8,128 bases of DNA from Spirochaetales bacterium. Its GTDB lineage: Bacteria; Spirochaetota; Spirochaetia; DSM-27196; SLAA01. Position 1 is the stretch's first letter, and each line of letters starts with the position of its first letter. Both the position numbers and the translations under genes were made by a program. Below the pieces are notes generated by a model, which was given only the letters and a program-made list of their open reading frames with translations, made no database searches and was not told where the DNA came from. This document shows positions 1-7,067 of this stretch, piece by piece. The DNA lies in assembly GCA_007126415.1 (NCBI GenBank), contig SLBH01000094.1, forward strand, positions 1 through 8,128. Direction: 5' to 3'.

Positions 1-1884
1 ACCGACTCCTCCGAACTCTACGGCATCAAGGAGTGGGGCGCGGGTTACTTCGACGTAAACGCCGACGGTGAGGCAACCGTTACCATCCCGTTTCGCAGCG
101 GTAAGGTGGCGGTAAGCCTGAACGATATCGTAGCCGGAAGCCGTGCGCGCGGGCTAGGGATGCCGTTGCTGCTCCGCATCGAGAACCTCCTCGACGCGCA
201 GATCACCCGGCTCAACGAAAGTTTCCGCGGGGCGATGCGCGAGTACGGTTACAAGGGCCAATACCGCGGAGTCTTTCCCATCAAAGTGAACCAACAGCAG
301 CAGATCATTCAGGAGTTGACGCGCTTCGGCTCGAAGTACGGTCACGGTCTCGAGGCCGGAAGCAAGGGAGAGCTCCTCGTAGCGCTTGCGATGCTTACCA
401 GCACCGACAGTCCGCTCATCTGCAACGGCTATAAAGACCGCGAGTTCATCGATCTAGGACTGCAGGCCACCCGCATGGGCTACAACGTCTTCTTCGTAGT
501 CGAGATGCTCGGCGAGTTGCCGCTGATCATTGAACGCGCCAAGGCAACCGGCGTTCGCCCCAACCTGGGAGTGCGGCTCAAACTCGCCGCACGGGCAGGT
601 GGTCACTGGAGCGAGTCCGGCGGCGACTTCAGCCTGTTTGGGCTGCGCACCCCGCAGTTGGTCGACCTATTGGACACGCTCAACGCGGCCGAGATGCTCG
701 ACTGCCTGAAGCTGGTGCATTACCACCTCGGCTCGCAGATCCCGAACATACGCGACGTGCGTCACGCGGTGCACGAGACCGCACGCTTCTACGCCGACCT
801 CGCTGCCGAGGGAGCGCCGATGGGCTATATAGACCTCGGAGGTGGCCTCGGGGTCGACTACGACGGGTCGCGCACTAACTTCGTGCACAGCATGAACTAC
901 ACCATGGACGAGTACTGTGCCGATGTTATCGAGGTGATCATGAACGTGCTCGACGAGCACGAGCTCGAGCACCCAACCGTAATCACCGAAAGCGGGCGCG
1001 CTACGGTAGCGTATTCCACCGTGCTGTTGTTCGACACGCTCGAGGTTTCGCGCTCCGAGCCGCACCCCTTGCCCGAGAAGCTGCCCGACGACGCCCATGA
1101 GATGCTGCTGAATATCGAGGAAGTACTGCACAGCCTGAGCCTCAAGAACCTGCAGGAGTGCTACAACGACGCGCTCTACTACCGTGAGGCGGTGCGCGAC
1201 CACTTCAAGCTCGGCGGCCTGACCCTGCGCGAACGCGCGCTCGCGGAGGACTACTTCACCGAGATCATGCGGCGCATGGCGGCGCTCAAGAGCAGGCTTA
1301 AGCGCGTCCCTACCGCGCTCGAAAGCCTCGACGACGCGGTCTACGACGTAGTCTATGGGAACTTCAGCGTGTTCCAGTCGCTTCCGGACACTTGGGCGAT
1401 AGATCAAGTCTTTCCGGTAATCCCGATAAGCCGCCTCAACGAGGAGCCGAACCGCAAGGCGATCATCGCCGATATCACCTGCGACTCCGACGGCAAGATA
1501 GACCGTTTCCCCGACTTTCATGACGTGCGCCGCACGCTGCCGATTCACGATATCGGACCGGAGGAGGAGTACGTCTTCGGAGTGTTTCTCGTCGGCGCGT
1601 ATCAAGAGACGCTCGGGGACCTGCACAACCTGTTTGGAGATACCAATATCGTGAGCGTACGCATAAACGAAGACGGCTCATTCGACTTCACCAACGAGAT
1701 GCCCGGAGACTCCATCGGAAACGTAGTCTCGATGGTGAACTACGACCCCAAGCTTCTGCTTCGGATGTTTCGCGAGAAAGCCGAGCAGGCCGTTCGTGAC
1801 CGGAAGCTGACCGTAGATGAAAGACGGCGTATTCTCGAAACCTACGAACTCAGCCTGCGCGGGTACACATACTACAAACGTTGA
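1..1884 (+). CDS. speA: Biosynthetic arginine decarboxylase, 5'-truncated
   Basis: PLP-dependent decarboxylation of L-arginine to agmatine, the first step of arginine-derived polyamine synthesis, normally cytoplasmic. The reading frame is open from base 1 and encodes 627 visible residues. The first ones (YGIKEWGAGYFDVN, residues 7-20) match the usual SpeA N-terminus, so only a short stretch, perhaps 5-20 residues, is missing at the window edge; GTG 106 is internal, not the start. Fold-III (alanine-racemase/DapDC-like) signatures are all present: PIKVNQ with the PLP lysine at residue 95, HLGSQ at 242-246, the phosphate-binding GGGLGVD at 280-286, ESGRA at 330-334, and CDSDG at 494-498 with the catalytic Cys494 of the second active-site half. 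The C-terminus (GYTYYKR) is also typical. Full length agrees with the roughly 630-660 residues of the family. It is the first visible gene of the polyamine operon; its promoter lies outside the window. No inactivating change was seen. Confidence 0.96.
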   Translation, partial: TDSSELYGIKEWGAGYFDVNADGEATVTIPFRSGKVAVSLNDIVAGSRARGLGMPLLLRIENLLDAQITRLNESFRGAMREYGYKGQYRGVFPIKVNQQQQIIQELTRFGSKYGHGLEAGSKGELLVALAMLTSTDSPLICNGYKDREFIDLGLQATRMGYNVFFVVEMLGELPLIIERAKATGVRPNLGVRLKLAARAGGHWSESGGDFSLFGLRTPQLVDLLDTLNAAEMLDCLKLVHYHLGSQIPNIRDVRHAVHETARFYADLAAEGAPMGYIDLGGGLGVDYDGSRTNFVHSMNYTMDEYCADVIEVIMNVLDEHELEHPTVITESGRATVAYSTVLLFDTLEVSRSEPHPLPEKLPDDAHEMLLNIEEVLHSLSLKNLQECYNDALYYREAVRDHFKLGGLTLRERALAEDYFTEIMRRMAALKSRLKRVPTALESLDDAVYDVVYGNFSVFQSLPDTWAIDQVFPVIPISRLNEEPNRKAIIADITCDSDGKIDRFPDFHDVRRTLPIHDIGPEEEYVFGVFLVGAYQETLGDLHNLFGDTNIVSVRINEDGSFDFTNEMPGDSIGNVVSMVNYDPKLLLRMFREKAEQAVRDRKLTVDERRRILETYELSLRGYTYYKR

Positions 1885-1933
1885 GCACTGAACATCAGAA
1901 GGGGCGGCGAGCTTCACGCACCGCGGCCCAGCC

Positions 1934-1940
1934 GAGGAGG
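1934..1940 (+). promoter_or_regulatory. Shine-Dalgarno of the carboxyspermidine dehydrogenase-type gene
   Basis: GAGGAGG lies 5 nt before ATG 1946 and fixes that start. It sits at the end of a 61-nt spacer after speA (1885-1945) in which I see no convincing terminator, so read-through from speA is likely. Confidence 0.8.
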
Positions 1941-1945
1941 CTACG

Positions 1946-3124
1946 ATGGCAAAGGTACTGATCATCGGCGCAGGAGGCGTCGGGCAGGTCGTAACGCACA
2001 AATGCGCACAAAACCCGGAGGTATTCTCCGAGATCGTGCTCGCGAGCCGCACCGAGAGCAAGTGCCGCCGCATCGCCGAGCAGATCGAGCGCCCAATCAA
2101 GACGGCGCAGATCGATGCCGACCACGTCCCGCAGTTGGTTGAGCTCATTGAGCGCGAGAAACCCGCGCTGGTAATCAATGTGGCGCTCCCGTATCAGGAC
2201 CTCACGATCATGGACGCCTGTCTCGAGACCGGCGTCGACTACCTCGACACCGCCAACTACGAGCCCCCCGACGATGCGCGGTTTTCGTACTCCTGGCAGT
2301 GGAAGTATCAAGACCGTTTCCGCGAGCGCGGGCTGATGGCCTTACTCGGCAGCGGGTTCGACCCCGGCGTAACGAACGTGTTCACCGCGTACGCTCGCAA
2401 GCACCACTTCGACCGCATTGACGAGCTCGATATCATCGACTGCAACGCGGGCGACCACGGCAAGCCGTTTGCAACCAACTTTAATCCCGAGATCAATATT
2501 CGCGAGGTCACGCAGAACGGGCGCTACTACAAGGACGGCAGCTGGGTCGAGACCGGGCCGCTCGAGATAGCGGACGAGTTTGACTTTCCCGACGGGATTG
2601 GGCCACGCAAGATCTACCTGTTGTACCACGAGGAGCTCGAGTCGATCACAAAGCACCTTCCCGAGATTCGAGAGGCGCGCTTCTGGATGACGTTTTCCGA
2701 AAGCTACTTGAGGCATCTCGAGGTGCTGCAGAACGTCGGCATGACACGAATAGACCCGGTTGAGTACCAGGGGGTGGAGATCGTGCCGCTTCAGTTTCTT
2801 AAGGCCGTACTGCCCGACCCCGCCTCGCTTGGCCCCGACACCAAAGGCAAGACCTGCATCGGCTGCGTAGTGCGGGGCAGCCGGGAGGGGCAACCGCGAA
2901 AGTACTACGTGTACAACATCTGCGACCACCAACAAGCCTACCGTGAGGTACGGTCGCAGGCGGTATCGTATACCACCGGTGTGCCGGCGATGATCGGGGC
3001 AAAGATGATGCTGACAGGCGCATGGCGCGGTGAAGGAGTGTTCAACATGGAGCAGTTCAACCCCGACCCGTTCATGGATGCGCTCAATAAAGACGGGCTG
3101 CCGTGGCACGAGACCTTTCTGTGA
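1946..3124 (+). CDS. Carboxy(nor)spermidine dehydrogenase family reductase (possible CAPA dehydrogenase)
   Basis: Saccharopine-dehydrogenase-like oxidoreductase, 392 aa. The family reductively condenses L-aspartate-beta-semialdehyde with an amine, putrescine or diaminopropane in the known Vibrio/Campylobacter enzymes, to give a carboxylated polyamine. Visible features: N-terminal Rossmann motif GAGGVG (residues 8-13) with ASRT at 33-36 after strand 2, where the Arg suggests NADPH preference (inference); GSGFDPGVTNVF at 135-146; NAGDHGKPFATNF at 167-179; LLPDP-like segment VLPDPASLGP at 288-297; TCIG at 303-306; SYTTGVPA at 341-348; GVFNMEQFNPDPF at 364-376. These match the carboxynorspermidine dehydrogenase of Vibrio more closely than lysine-pathway saccharopine dehydrogenases. 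The stop overlaps the GTG of the next gene. Because arginine decarboxylase precedes it and a ureohydrolase ends the operon, the amine substrate could be either putrescine (product carboxyspermidine) or agmatine (product carboxyaminopropylagmatine); sequence reading alone cannot decide. Confidence 0.9.
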   Translation: MAKVLIIGAGGVGQVVTHKCAQNPEVFSEIVLASRTESKCRRIAEQIERPIKTAQIDADHVPQLVELIEREKPALVINVALPYQDLTIMDACLETGVDYLDTANYEPPDDARFSYSWQWKYQDRFRERGLMALLGSGFDPGVTNVFTAYARKHHFDRIDELDIIDCNAGDHGKPFATNFNPEINIREVTQNGRYYKDGSWVETGPLEIADEFDFPDGIGPRKIYLLYHEELESITKHLPEIREARFWMTFSESYLRHLEVLQNVGMTRIDPVEYQGVEIVPLQFLKAVLPDPASLGPDTKGKTCIGCVVRGSREGQPRKYYVYNICDHQQAYREVRSQAVSYTTGVPAMIGAKMMLTGAWRGEGVFNMEQFNPDPFMDALNKDGLPWHETFL

Positions 3125-4317
3125 GCTCGAGTTCGATGGGCTCGAGTTCAATCGGCTCGGCGTTCGAAGGCTTCGACCCGTACACGGTGCCGTCGCCGAG
3201 CTTCGTTATCGATGAGCGCACCATTGCGGACAACCTCCGGATACTCGGCGAGGTCCAAGAGCGATCCGGCGCGGTAATCCTGATGGCGCTCAAGGCGTTT
3301 GCGCTTCCTGCGGTGTTTGCGCGCGTCGCCGAGGTGCTGAGCGGCGTCTGCGCGAGCGGTCCTTATGAAGCCCGCCTCGGGAAAGAGTGTCACGGAGGCG
3401 CGGTGCATACCTTCTCGCCGGCCTACTCACCCGAGGACCTCGAGGAGGTGCTCGCGCTCTCGGATCATGTGGTGTTCAACTCGCCGAGTCAGTGGTTACG
3501 CTACCGAGAACGCTGCGCATCGAGCCGCTGCGCGTTTGCGCTGCGCGTGAATCCGGAACACTCCGAAGCCGAGCCCGCGATCTACGACCCCTGCGCACCC
3601 TACTCCCGCCTCGGCACTACCGAGAGGGCGCTACGCGCCGCGCTCGCCGACGAACCCGAGCTCTTGAGCGGCATCACCGGGCTGCATATGCACACCCTGT
3701 GCGAGCAAGGCAGCGAAGCGCTCGAGCGCACCGTTGCGGCGCTCGAGCGACGCTTCGGCGAGTGGTTGCCTCAGATGCGCCGGCTCAACCTCGGCGGCGG
3801 GCATCACATCACCAAGCCCGAGTACGACCGCGAGCGGCTGATCGCAATCGTGAAACGCTTGAGCGAGACCTACGGCCTGCAGGTCTATCTAGAGCCCGGC
3901 GAGGCGGTGGTGCTTGGAAGCGGCGCACTGATCGCGACGGTGTTGGATGTAATCGAGAACGGCATGCAGATCGCGATCCTCGACGTTTCCGCCACGGCGC
4001 ATATGCCCGACGTGCTCGAGATGCCGTATCGCCCCGAGATTCGCGGCGCCGGGATGCCTGGTGAGCGCGCGTACACCTATCGCCTCGGCGGCCTCACCTG
4101 CCTCGCCGGCGACGTCATCGGCGACTACTCATTCGCCGAGCCGCTCGCACCGGGCGACCGTCTGGTGTTTGAGGACATGGCGCACTACACCTTCATCAAG
4201 ACCACGATGTTCAACGGCGTCCCGCACCCCGCGCTCGTGCTCCATCACTCCGGTAGCGGGCAACTGCGCGTACTGCGGCGCTTCGGATATCACGATTTTC
4301 TCACGAGGCTGACCTAA
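3121..4317 (+). CDS. nspC: Carboxy(nor)spermidine decarboxylase family (possible CAPA decarboxylase)
   Basis: PLP-dependent fold-III decarboxylase, 398 aa from GTG 3121, that removes the carboxylate left by the preceding dehydrogenase. Visible residues: ALKAF with the PLP lysine at 58, SGPYEARLG at 79-87, NSPSQ at 120-124, HMHTLCE at 189-195, phosphate loop GGG at 225-227, EPGE at 258-261, catalytic-type CLAGD at 327-331, and Tyr356 in the AHYTFIKTTMFNG segment. These fit the NspC/CANSDC branch rather than diaminopimelate or ornithine decarboxylase. The start is uncertain: GTG 3121 overlaps the upstream TGA (GTGA) and suits translational coupling, ATG 3136 would give 393 aa, and GTG 3103 is also open; none has a strong Shine-Dalgarno. 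The first 12 or so residues are a Ser/Gly-rich tail encoded by a 15-nt tandem repeat and probably lie outside the fold. The family is usually near 380 aa. Confidence 0.92.
   Translation: MSSSSMGSSSIGSAFEGFDPYTVPSPSFVIDERTIADNLRILGEVQERSGAVILMALKAFALPAVFARVAEVLSGVCASGPYEARLGKECHGGAVHTFSPAYSPEDLEEVLALSDHVVFNSPSQWLRYRERCASSRCAFALRVNPEHSEAEPAIYDPCAPYSRLGTTERALRAALADEPELLSGITGLHMHTLCEQGSEALERTVAALERRFGEWLPQMRRLNLGGGHHITKPEYDRERLIAIVKRLSETYGLQVYLEPGEAVVLGSGALIATVLDVIENGMQIAILDVSATAHMPDVLEMPYRPEIRGAGMPGERAYTYRLGGLTCLAGDVIGDYSFAEPLAPGDRLVFEDMAHYTFIKTTMFNGVPHPALVLHHSGSGQLRVLRRFGYHDFLTRLT
3125..3160 (+). repeat. 15-nt tandem repeat at the nspC start
   Basis: Two copies of GCTCGAGTTCRATSG (3125-3139 and 3140-3154) plus a partial third copy (GCTCGG, 3155-3160). 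In frame they encode SSSMG-SSSIG. The alternative ATG 3136 lies inside copy 1. Confidence 0.7.
4305..4308 (+). promoter_or_regulatory. Shine-Dalgarno of speB inside nspC
   Basis: GAGG within the last codons of nspC, 8 nt before the ATG of the ureohydrolase gene. It supports the start at 4317, which overlaps the nspC stop as TAATG. Confidence 0.55.
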
Positions 4318-5348
4318 TGAGCACCGCAGACCCACACCAAGAGCCCGAGAGCGCCCGGGCGCCGAGCCACGCACGGTTTCTCGAGAGCGAGATAGAGCAG
4401 CCCGTCCCCGAGAGCGCGCGCGTTCACGTAATCCCGGTGCCCTACGAGCGCACCGTTTCGTACGGCGGCGGTACCGCCGCCGGGCCGGGCGCGATCATCG
4501 AGGCGTCCAACCAGCTCGAGGTGTTCGACGGCTACGGCGTGCCGGCCGAGGCCGGGATATACACGCACCCCCCGATAGACTGCAGCGGTGAGCGTGAGGC
4601 GATCTACGAGCGGATCCGCGCCGCCTGCGCGGCGGCCGTGCGCGTCGGCGCGCTGCCGGTTGTGCTCGGGGGCGAGCACTCAATAAGCCTTCCGGCGATT
4701 GAAGGGGTCAACCGCGCCGTCGCTCGAACGAGCGGCGCCCGGGCCGCGTCTGCCCAGGCCGGCGGGGAAGCCGCCGGAGAAATCGGCGGGGGCGCGATCG
4801 GCGTTGTGCAGTTCGACGCGCACGCCGACCTCCGCGACCGCTACGAGGACGACCCGTTCAGTCACGCCACGGTGATGAAACGCCTGCTCGATTCGGGCTA
4901 CAGAGCGCTGCAGCTCGGTGTTCGCGCGTTATCGCCGGAAGAGGCCGCGTTGCGCGAGCAGCTCGTAGCGGAGGGGCTGTTGGTCTATCATGATGCCGTC
5001 GAACTGGTGCCCCGGCGAACGAGCGAGCTCCGCGTGCCGGAACAGCTGCCGGAGCAGGTATACGTCACGATAGACCTCGACGCGTTAGACCCGTCGATCA
5101 TTCCGGCAACCGGCACCCCGGAGCCCGGTGGGTTCGAGTGGTATCAGATTCTGGCCTTGATAGACTCGGTAGCACGCCGGCGGCGTATCGTGGGGCTCGA
5201 TGTGGTTGAGCTCGCCCCAACCGCGGGCCTGCACATGGCCGATTTCGCCGCAGCGCGTCTCACGTATCAGGCGATTGGGTCGGTGTTGCGACACGCCGGG
5301 GAGCTGCGGTTCAAAAGCGGCCCCGGGCGCAAGATCGGCGGACGCTGA
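4317..5348 (+). CDS. speB: Agmatinase / arginase-family ureohydrolase (possible aminopropylagmatinase)
   Basis: Mn-dependent ureohydrolase, 343 aa, that releases urea from a guanidino substrate: agmatine to putrescine, or aminopropylagmatine to spermidine. All six expected metal ligands are visible: His121 in GGEHS, Asp167/His169/Asp171 in DAHAD, and Asp253/Asp255 in DLDALDP. Other family signatures are YGGGTAAGPGAI (49-60), SHATVMKR (182-189), TGTPEPGG (265-272) and LDVVELAP near the C-terminus. Two features are unusual. About 30 N-terminal residues rich in Glu, Ala and Pro precede the fold, and an Ala/Gly-rich, low-complexity insert of roughly 20 residues (about 138-159) lies between GGEHS and DAHAD. 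It is the last gene of the operon, overlapping nspC by one base. True arginase is unlikely given the operon, but the substrate within the agmatinase-like group is not determined by motifs visible here. Confidence 0.92.
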   Translation: MSTADPHQEPESARAPSHARFLESEIEQPVPESARVHVIPVPYERTVSYGGGTAAGPGAIIEASNQLEVFDGYGVPAEAGIYTHPPIDCSGEREAIYERIRAACAAAVRVGALPVVLGGEHSISLPAIEGVNRAVARTSGARAASAQAGGEAAGEIGGGAIGVVQFDAHADLRDRYEDDPFSHATVMKRLLDSGYRALQLGVRALSPEEAALREQLVAEGLLVYHDAVELVPRRTSELRVPEQLPEQVYVTIDLDALDPSIIPATGTPEPGGFEWYQILALIDSVARRRRIVGLDVVELAPTAGLHMADFAAARLTYQAIGSVLRHAGELRFKSGPGRKIGGR

Positions 5349-5350
5349 GG

Positions 5351-5374
5351 CGGCGGACACGCGTAAACCCGCCG
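5351..5374. terminator. Possible bidirectional terminator between convergent speB and GNAT genes
   Basis: A perfect 6-bp GC stem (CGGCGG 5351-5356 with CCGCCG 5369-5374) with a 12-nt loop, filling most of the 32-nt gap between two convergent stop codons. There is no T tract on either side, so it is only a weak intrinsic-terminator candidate; its position is the main argument. Confidence 0.3.
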
Positions 5375-5380
5375 GTGCGC

Positions 5381-5929
5381 CTACACGTTTCGCGCGCTGC
5401 GCCGACGCTTGCGACGGTACTCGGGAAGACCGGTGAGATTCTTGCTAAGATAGACGTGCTGTAGCGCCTTGCCGAAGCCATGCCCTTGAAAGAACTTTAA
5501 CGCGCCGGTGTTCTCACTCGCGGTGTCTACCATCATCATGCGAGCGCCTTCCTCGATGCAGGTTTCGGTGAACTGGTCGAGCAAGCGTTTGGCCACCCCG
5601 CTCCCTCGATACTCAGGGTCTACCCCCAACCACAGCAAGTGAGCGTAGGTCCAGGCGCTACCGCGCTTATCGTTCAAGGTCCCGATCGCGAACCCTATCA
5701 CGCGCTCGTCGGCCTCCGCCACAAAGCAGAGCTCGCCGTCGGACACGAACAACGCCGCCAGCTCGTACTCATCCCAGGTTCGATAAAGGCTCGGCCAACG
5801 GTCGGCGGTAAACAAGCGCTCGCCGAGTAGATATACCGGCTCGAGGTCGCCGAGCTCCATCTCGCGTATTTCCGGAGTGCCGCGTTCTCCATTGCCGGTG
5901 TTCTCGATGCGTTCTTCCGATCGCGACAT
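5381..5929 (-). CDS. GNAT-family N-acetyltransferase
   Basis: Acetyl-CoA-dependent transferase of 182 aa; target unknown. The GNAT core runs from about residue 20 (IREMELGDLEPVYLLGERLF) to 165. The acetyl-CoA pyrophosphate loop is clear: LGVDPEYRGSGVAKRLLDQF (101-120), i.e. R108-G-S-G-V. A beta4-strand segment FVAEADERVIGFAIG (69-83) and a late ASENTGALKFFQGHGF (137-152) with the usual Asn and kinked helix also fit. The tail is very basic (RRKRRRSAR, 172-180). The start ATG at 5929 has AGGAGA (5942-5947) upstream with a rather long 12-nt spacing. It probably shares a transcript with the secreted-protein gene 30 nt upstream. It is convergent with the polyamine operon, so a polyamine substrate is conceivable, but no motif of spermidine acetyltransferase (SpeG) was recognised; a protein-type acetyltransferase is equally possible. 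Confidence 0.88.
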   Translation of the reverse strand: MSRSEERIENTGNGERGTPEIREMELGDLEPVYLLGERLFTADRWPSLYRTWDEYELAALFVSDGELCFVAEADERVIGFAIGTLNDKRGSAWTYAHLLWLGVDPEYRGSGVAKRLLDQFTETCIEEGARMMMVDTASENTGALKFFQGHGFGKALQHVYLSKNLTGLPEYRRKRRRSARNV

Positions 5930-5959
5930 ACCCTGTGTTCGTCTCCTAATCTCTGTGCT

Positions 5960-6379
5960 TTAGTCTCGTAGCACCAGCTTATTGTACCGTCGATTGGTAC
6001 GGATTCGGATAACCTCACGGTTGCGTTCGGTCACGGTTACGTTAACCAGATACAGTACATCGGGCGAGAGCGTTCGAACGGCGTAGAACCCGTTACTCCC
6101 GTTGCGCTCGAACACAAGAAAACCGTCCTCAAAGCGCCAGTTGTCGTACGGGAAATCCTCCAGCGTGTGCTCGAGCGCACCGTCGGCCTCGAGAACAAGC
6201 TCGCCTTCGGGCTGCTGCGCGAGCGCCCCGTTTTCGTGATCCGATAACGAGTATCCACTCATGCCCTCGGCGTGATACACACGCCAGGTTCCCACCCAGT
6301 CGATCTCGTCGTTCTCTTGTGCCGCGGCCAGGCCCGCCACCAACACAAATAACGCCATCATCACTGCCGGCTTTCTCAT
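5960..6379 (-). CDS. Small secreted or periplasmic protein of unknown function
   Basis: 139 aa, not recognised. The N-terminus is a Sec signal peptide: MRK, a hydrophobic core (about 5-17), and a cleavage site AAA|QE after residue 20. No Cys follows the core, so it is not a lipoprotein. The mature part of about 119 residues starts acidic (QENDEIDW), carries a lipocalin-like WVGTW (28-32), and then alternates short hydrophobic strands with turns (GELVLEADG, WRFEDGFLVFERNG, FYAVRTLSPDVLYLVNVTV, VIRIRTNRRYNKLVLRD), suggesting a small beta-barrel or beta-sandwich. ATG 6379 is chosen over an upstream in-frame ATG at 6433 because it has a strong GGAGGAG just before it and places the signal peptide at the N-terminus. 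The GNAT gene follows after 30 nt on the same strand. Confidence 0.8.
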   Translation of the reverse strand: MRKPAVMMALFVLVAGLAAAQENDEIDWVGTWRVYHAEGMSGYSLSDHENGALAQQPEGELVLEADGALEHTLEDFPYDNWRFEDGFLVFERNGSNGFYAVRTLSPDVLYLVNVTVTERNREVIRIRTNRRYNKLVLRD

Positions 6380-6381
6380 AT

Positions 6382-6388
6382 CTCCTCC
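6382..6388 (-). promoter_or_regulatory. Shine-Dalgarno of the secreted-protein gene
   Basis: On the minus strand GGAGGAG precedes ATG 6379 (GGAGG core followed by AGAT). It decides the start at MRK rather than the longer open frame. Confidence 0.75.
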
Positions 6389-6443
6389 GTCGTGTAGTCC
6401 GATCTCGAGCAACGCGCCGTGATCACGCAGCACCCTGCTTCAC

Positions 6444-6472
6444 ATTATCGACAAACCCGCACCGGAATGAAA
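6444..6472 (-). promoter_or_regulatory. Possible promoter of the secreted-protein/GNAT pair
   Basis: On the minus strand GATAAT (6449-6444) resembles a -10 box and would give a leader of roughly 60 nt. A TTTCAT (6472-6467) 17 nt further upstream is a poor -35 match. The region 6380-6522 between msrA and this gene otherwise holds nothing recognisable, and no clear msrA terminator was found. Confidence 0.3.
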
Positions 6473-6522
6473 GCCCCGTGACGGTCGATGCGACGCCGCA
6501 CGCGAGCCGACGCCGACGTTGC

Positions 6523-7035
6523 TTAGCCGAGTCGCAGCTTGCGAAGCTTAGGCTCGATTACGACCCTGCAGTAGCCGGCCGACCGGTTTCTGTTGTAATA
6601 CTCGCGATGATACTCCTCCGCCGGGAAAAAACTGTCAAGATCAACAATCTCGGTTACCACCGGAGCGGAATATGTTTTGGAGCTTTCGAGCGCCGCTTTC
6701 GAGTCCTGGGCCTGCCGACGTTGCTCGTCGGTGTGGCAGAGCACGATCGAGCGGTACTGCGTCCCGACGTCGGGCCCCTGTCGATTCAAGGTCGTGGGAT
6801 CGTGTGCGTGCCAAAACAGCTCCAAGAGATCCGGATAACTAATCCGCTCGGGATCGAAGGTTATCTGTACTACCTCGGCGTGCCCTGTTCTTCCGCTGCA
6901 GACCTCCTCATAGCTTGGGTCGGCGGTATCACCACCGGCATAGCCCGGTTTGACATCGAGCACGCCCTCAATCCGCTGAAACACCGCCTCCAGGCACCAG
7001 AAACACCCACCCCCAAGCGTCGCCTGTTCGCTCAT
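6523..7035 (-). CDS. msrA: Peptide methionine-S-sulfoxide reductase MsrA
   Basis: Reduces methionine-S-sulfoxide in proteins (and free) back to methionine with thioredoxin as the usual electron donor; oxidative-damage repair. The protein is 170 aa, a normal size for a single-domain MsrA. Visible signatures: GGGCFWCLE (8-16) with nucleophile Cys11, PGYAGG (30-35), GHAEVVQITFDP (51-62), FWHAHDPTTLNRQGPDVGTQYRS (74-96), EEYHREYY (140-147), and a C-terminal GYCRVVI (154-160) whose Cys156 is the expected resolving cysteine. No signal peptide, so cytoplasmic. The start at 7035 is fixed by AAAGGAG with 7-nt spacing; the frame stays open another 207 nt upstream, but that part has no family similarity. 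Not fused to MsrB. Confidence 0.97.
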   Translation of the reverse strand: MSEQATLGGGCFWCLEAVFQRIEGVLDVKPGYAGGDTADPSYEEVCSGRTGHAEVVQITFDPERISYPDLLELFWHAHDPTTLNRQGPDVGTQYRSIVLCHTDEQRRQAQDSKAALESSKTYSAPVVTEIVDLDSFFPAEEYHREYYNRNRSAGYCRVVIEPKLRKLRLG

Positions 7036-7042
7036 ATATGCA

Positions 7043-7049
7043 CTCCTTT
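7043..7049 (-). promoter_or_regulatory. Shine-Dalgarno of msrA
   Basis: AAAGGAG on the minus strand, 7 nt before ATG 7035. It selects the start that gives an MsrA of standard length. Confidence 0.85.
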
Positions 7050-7067
7050 CATATCCGCAGTACGGAG

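Noticed and set aside
667..1626. 319-codon open frame antisense to speA
   Set aside because: Antisense shadow of a strongly conserved gene; no ribosome site or family motif, and long antisense frames are expected in GC-rich coding sequence.
1885..1945. Possible regulatory leader between speA and the dehydrogenase
   Set aside because: Only a 4-bp GGGC/GCCC pairing with a long loop; no terminator or riboswitch-like structure seen.
3387..4064. 225-codon alternative frame within nspC
   Set aside because: Arg/Ala-rich frame-shifted translation of a conserved gene.
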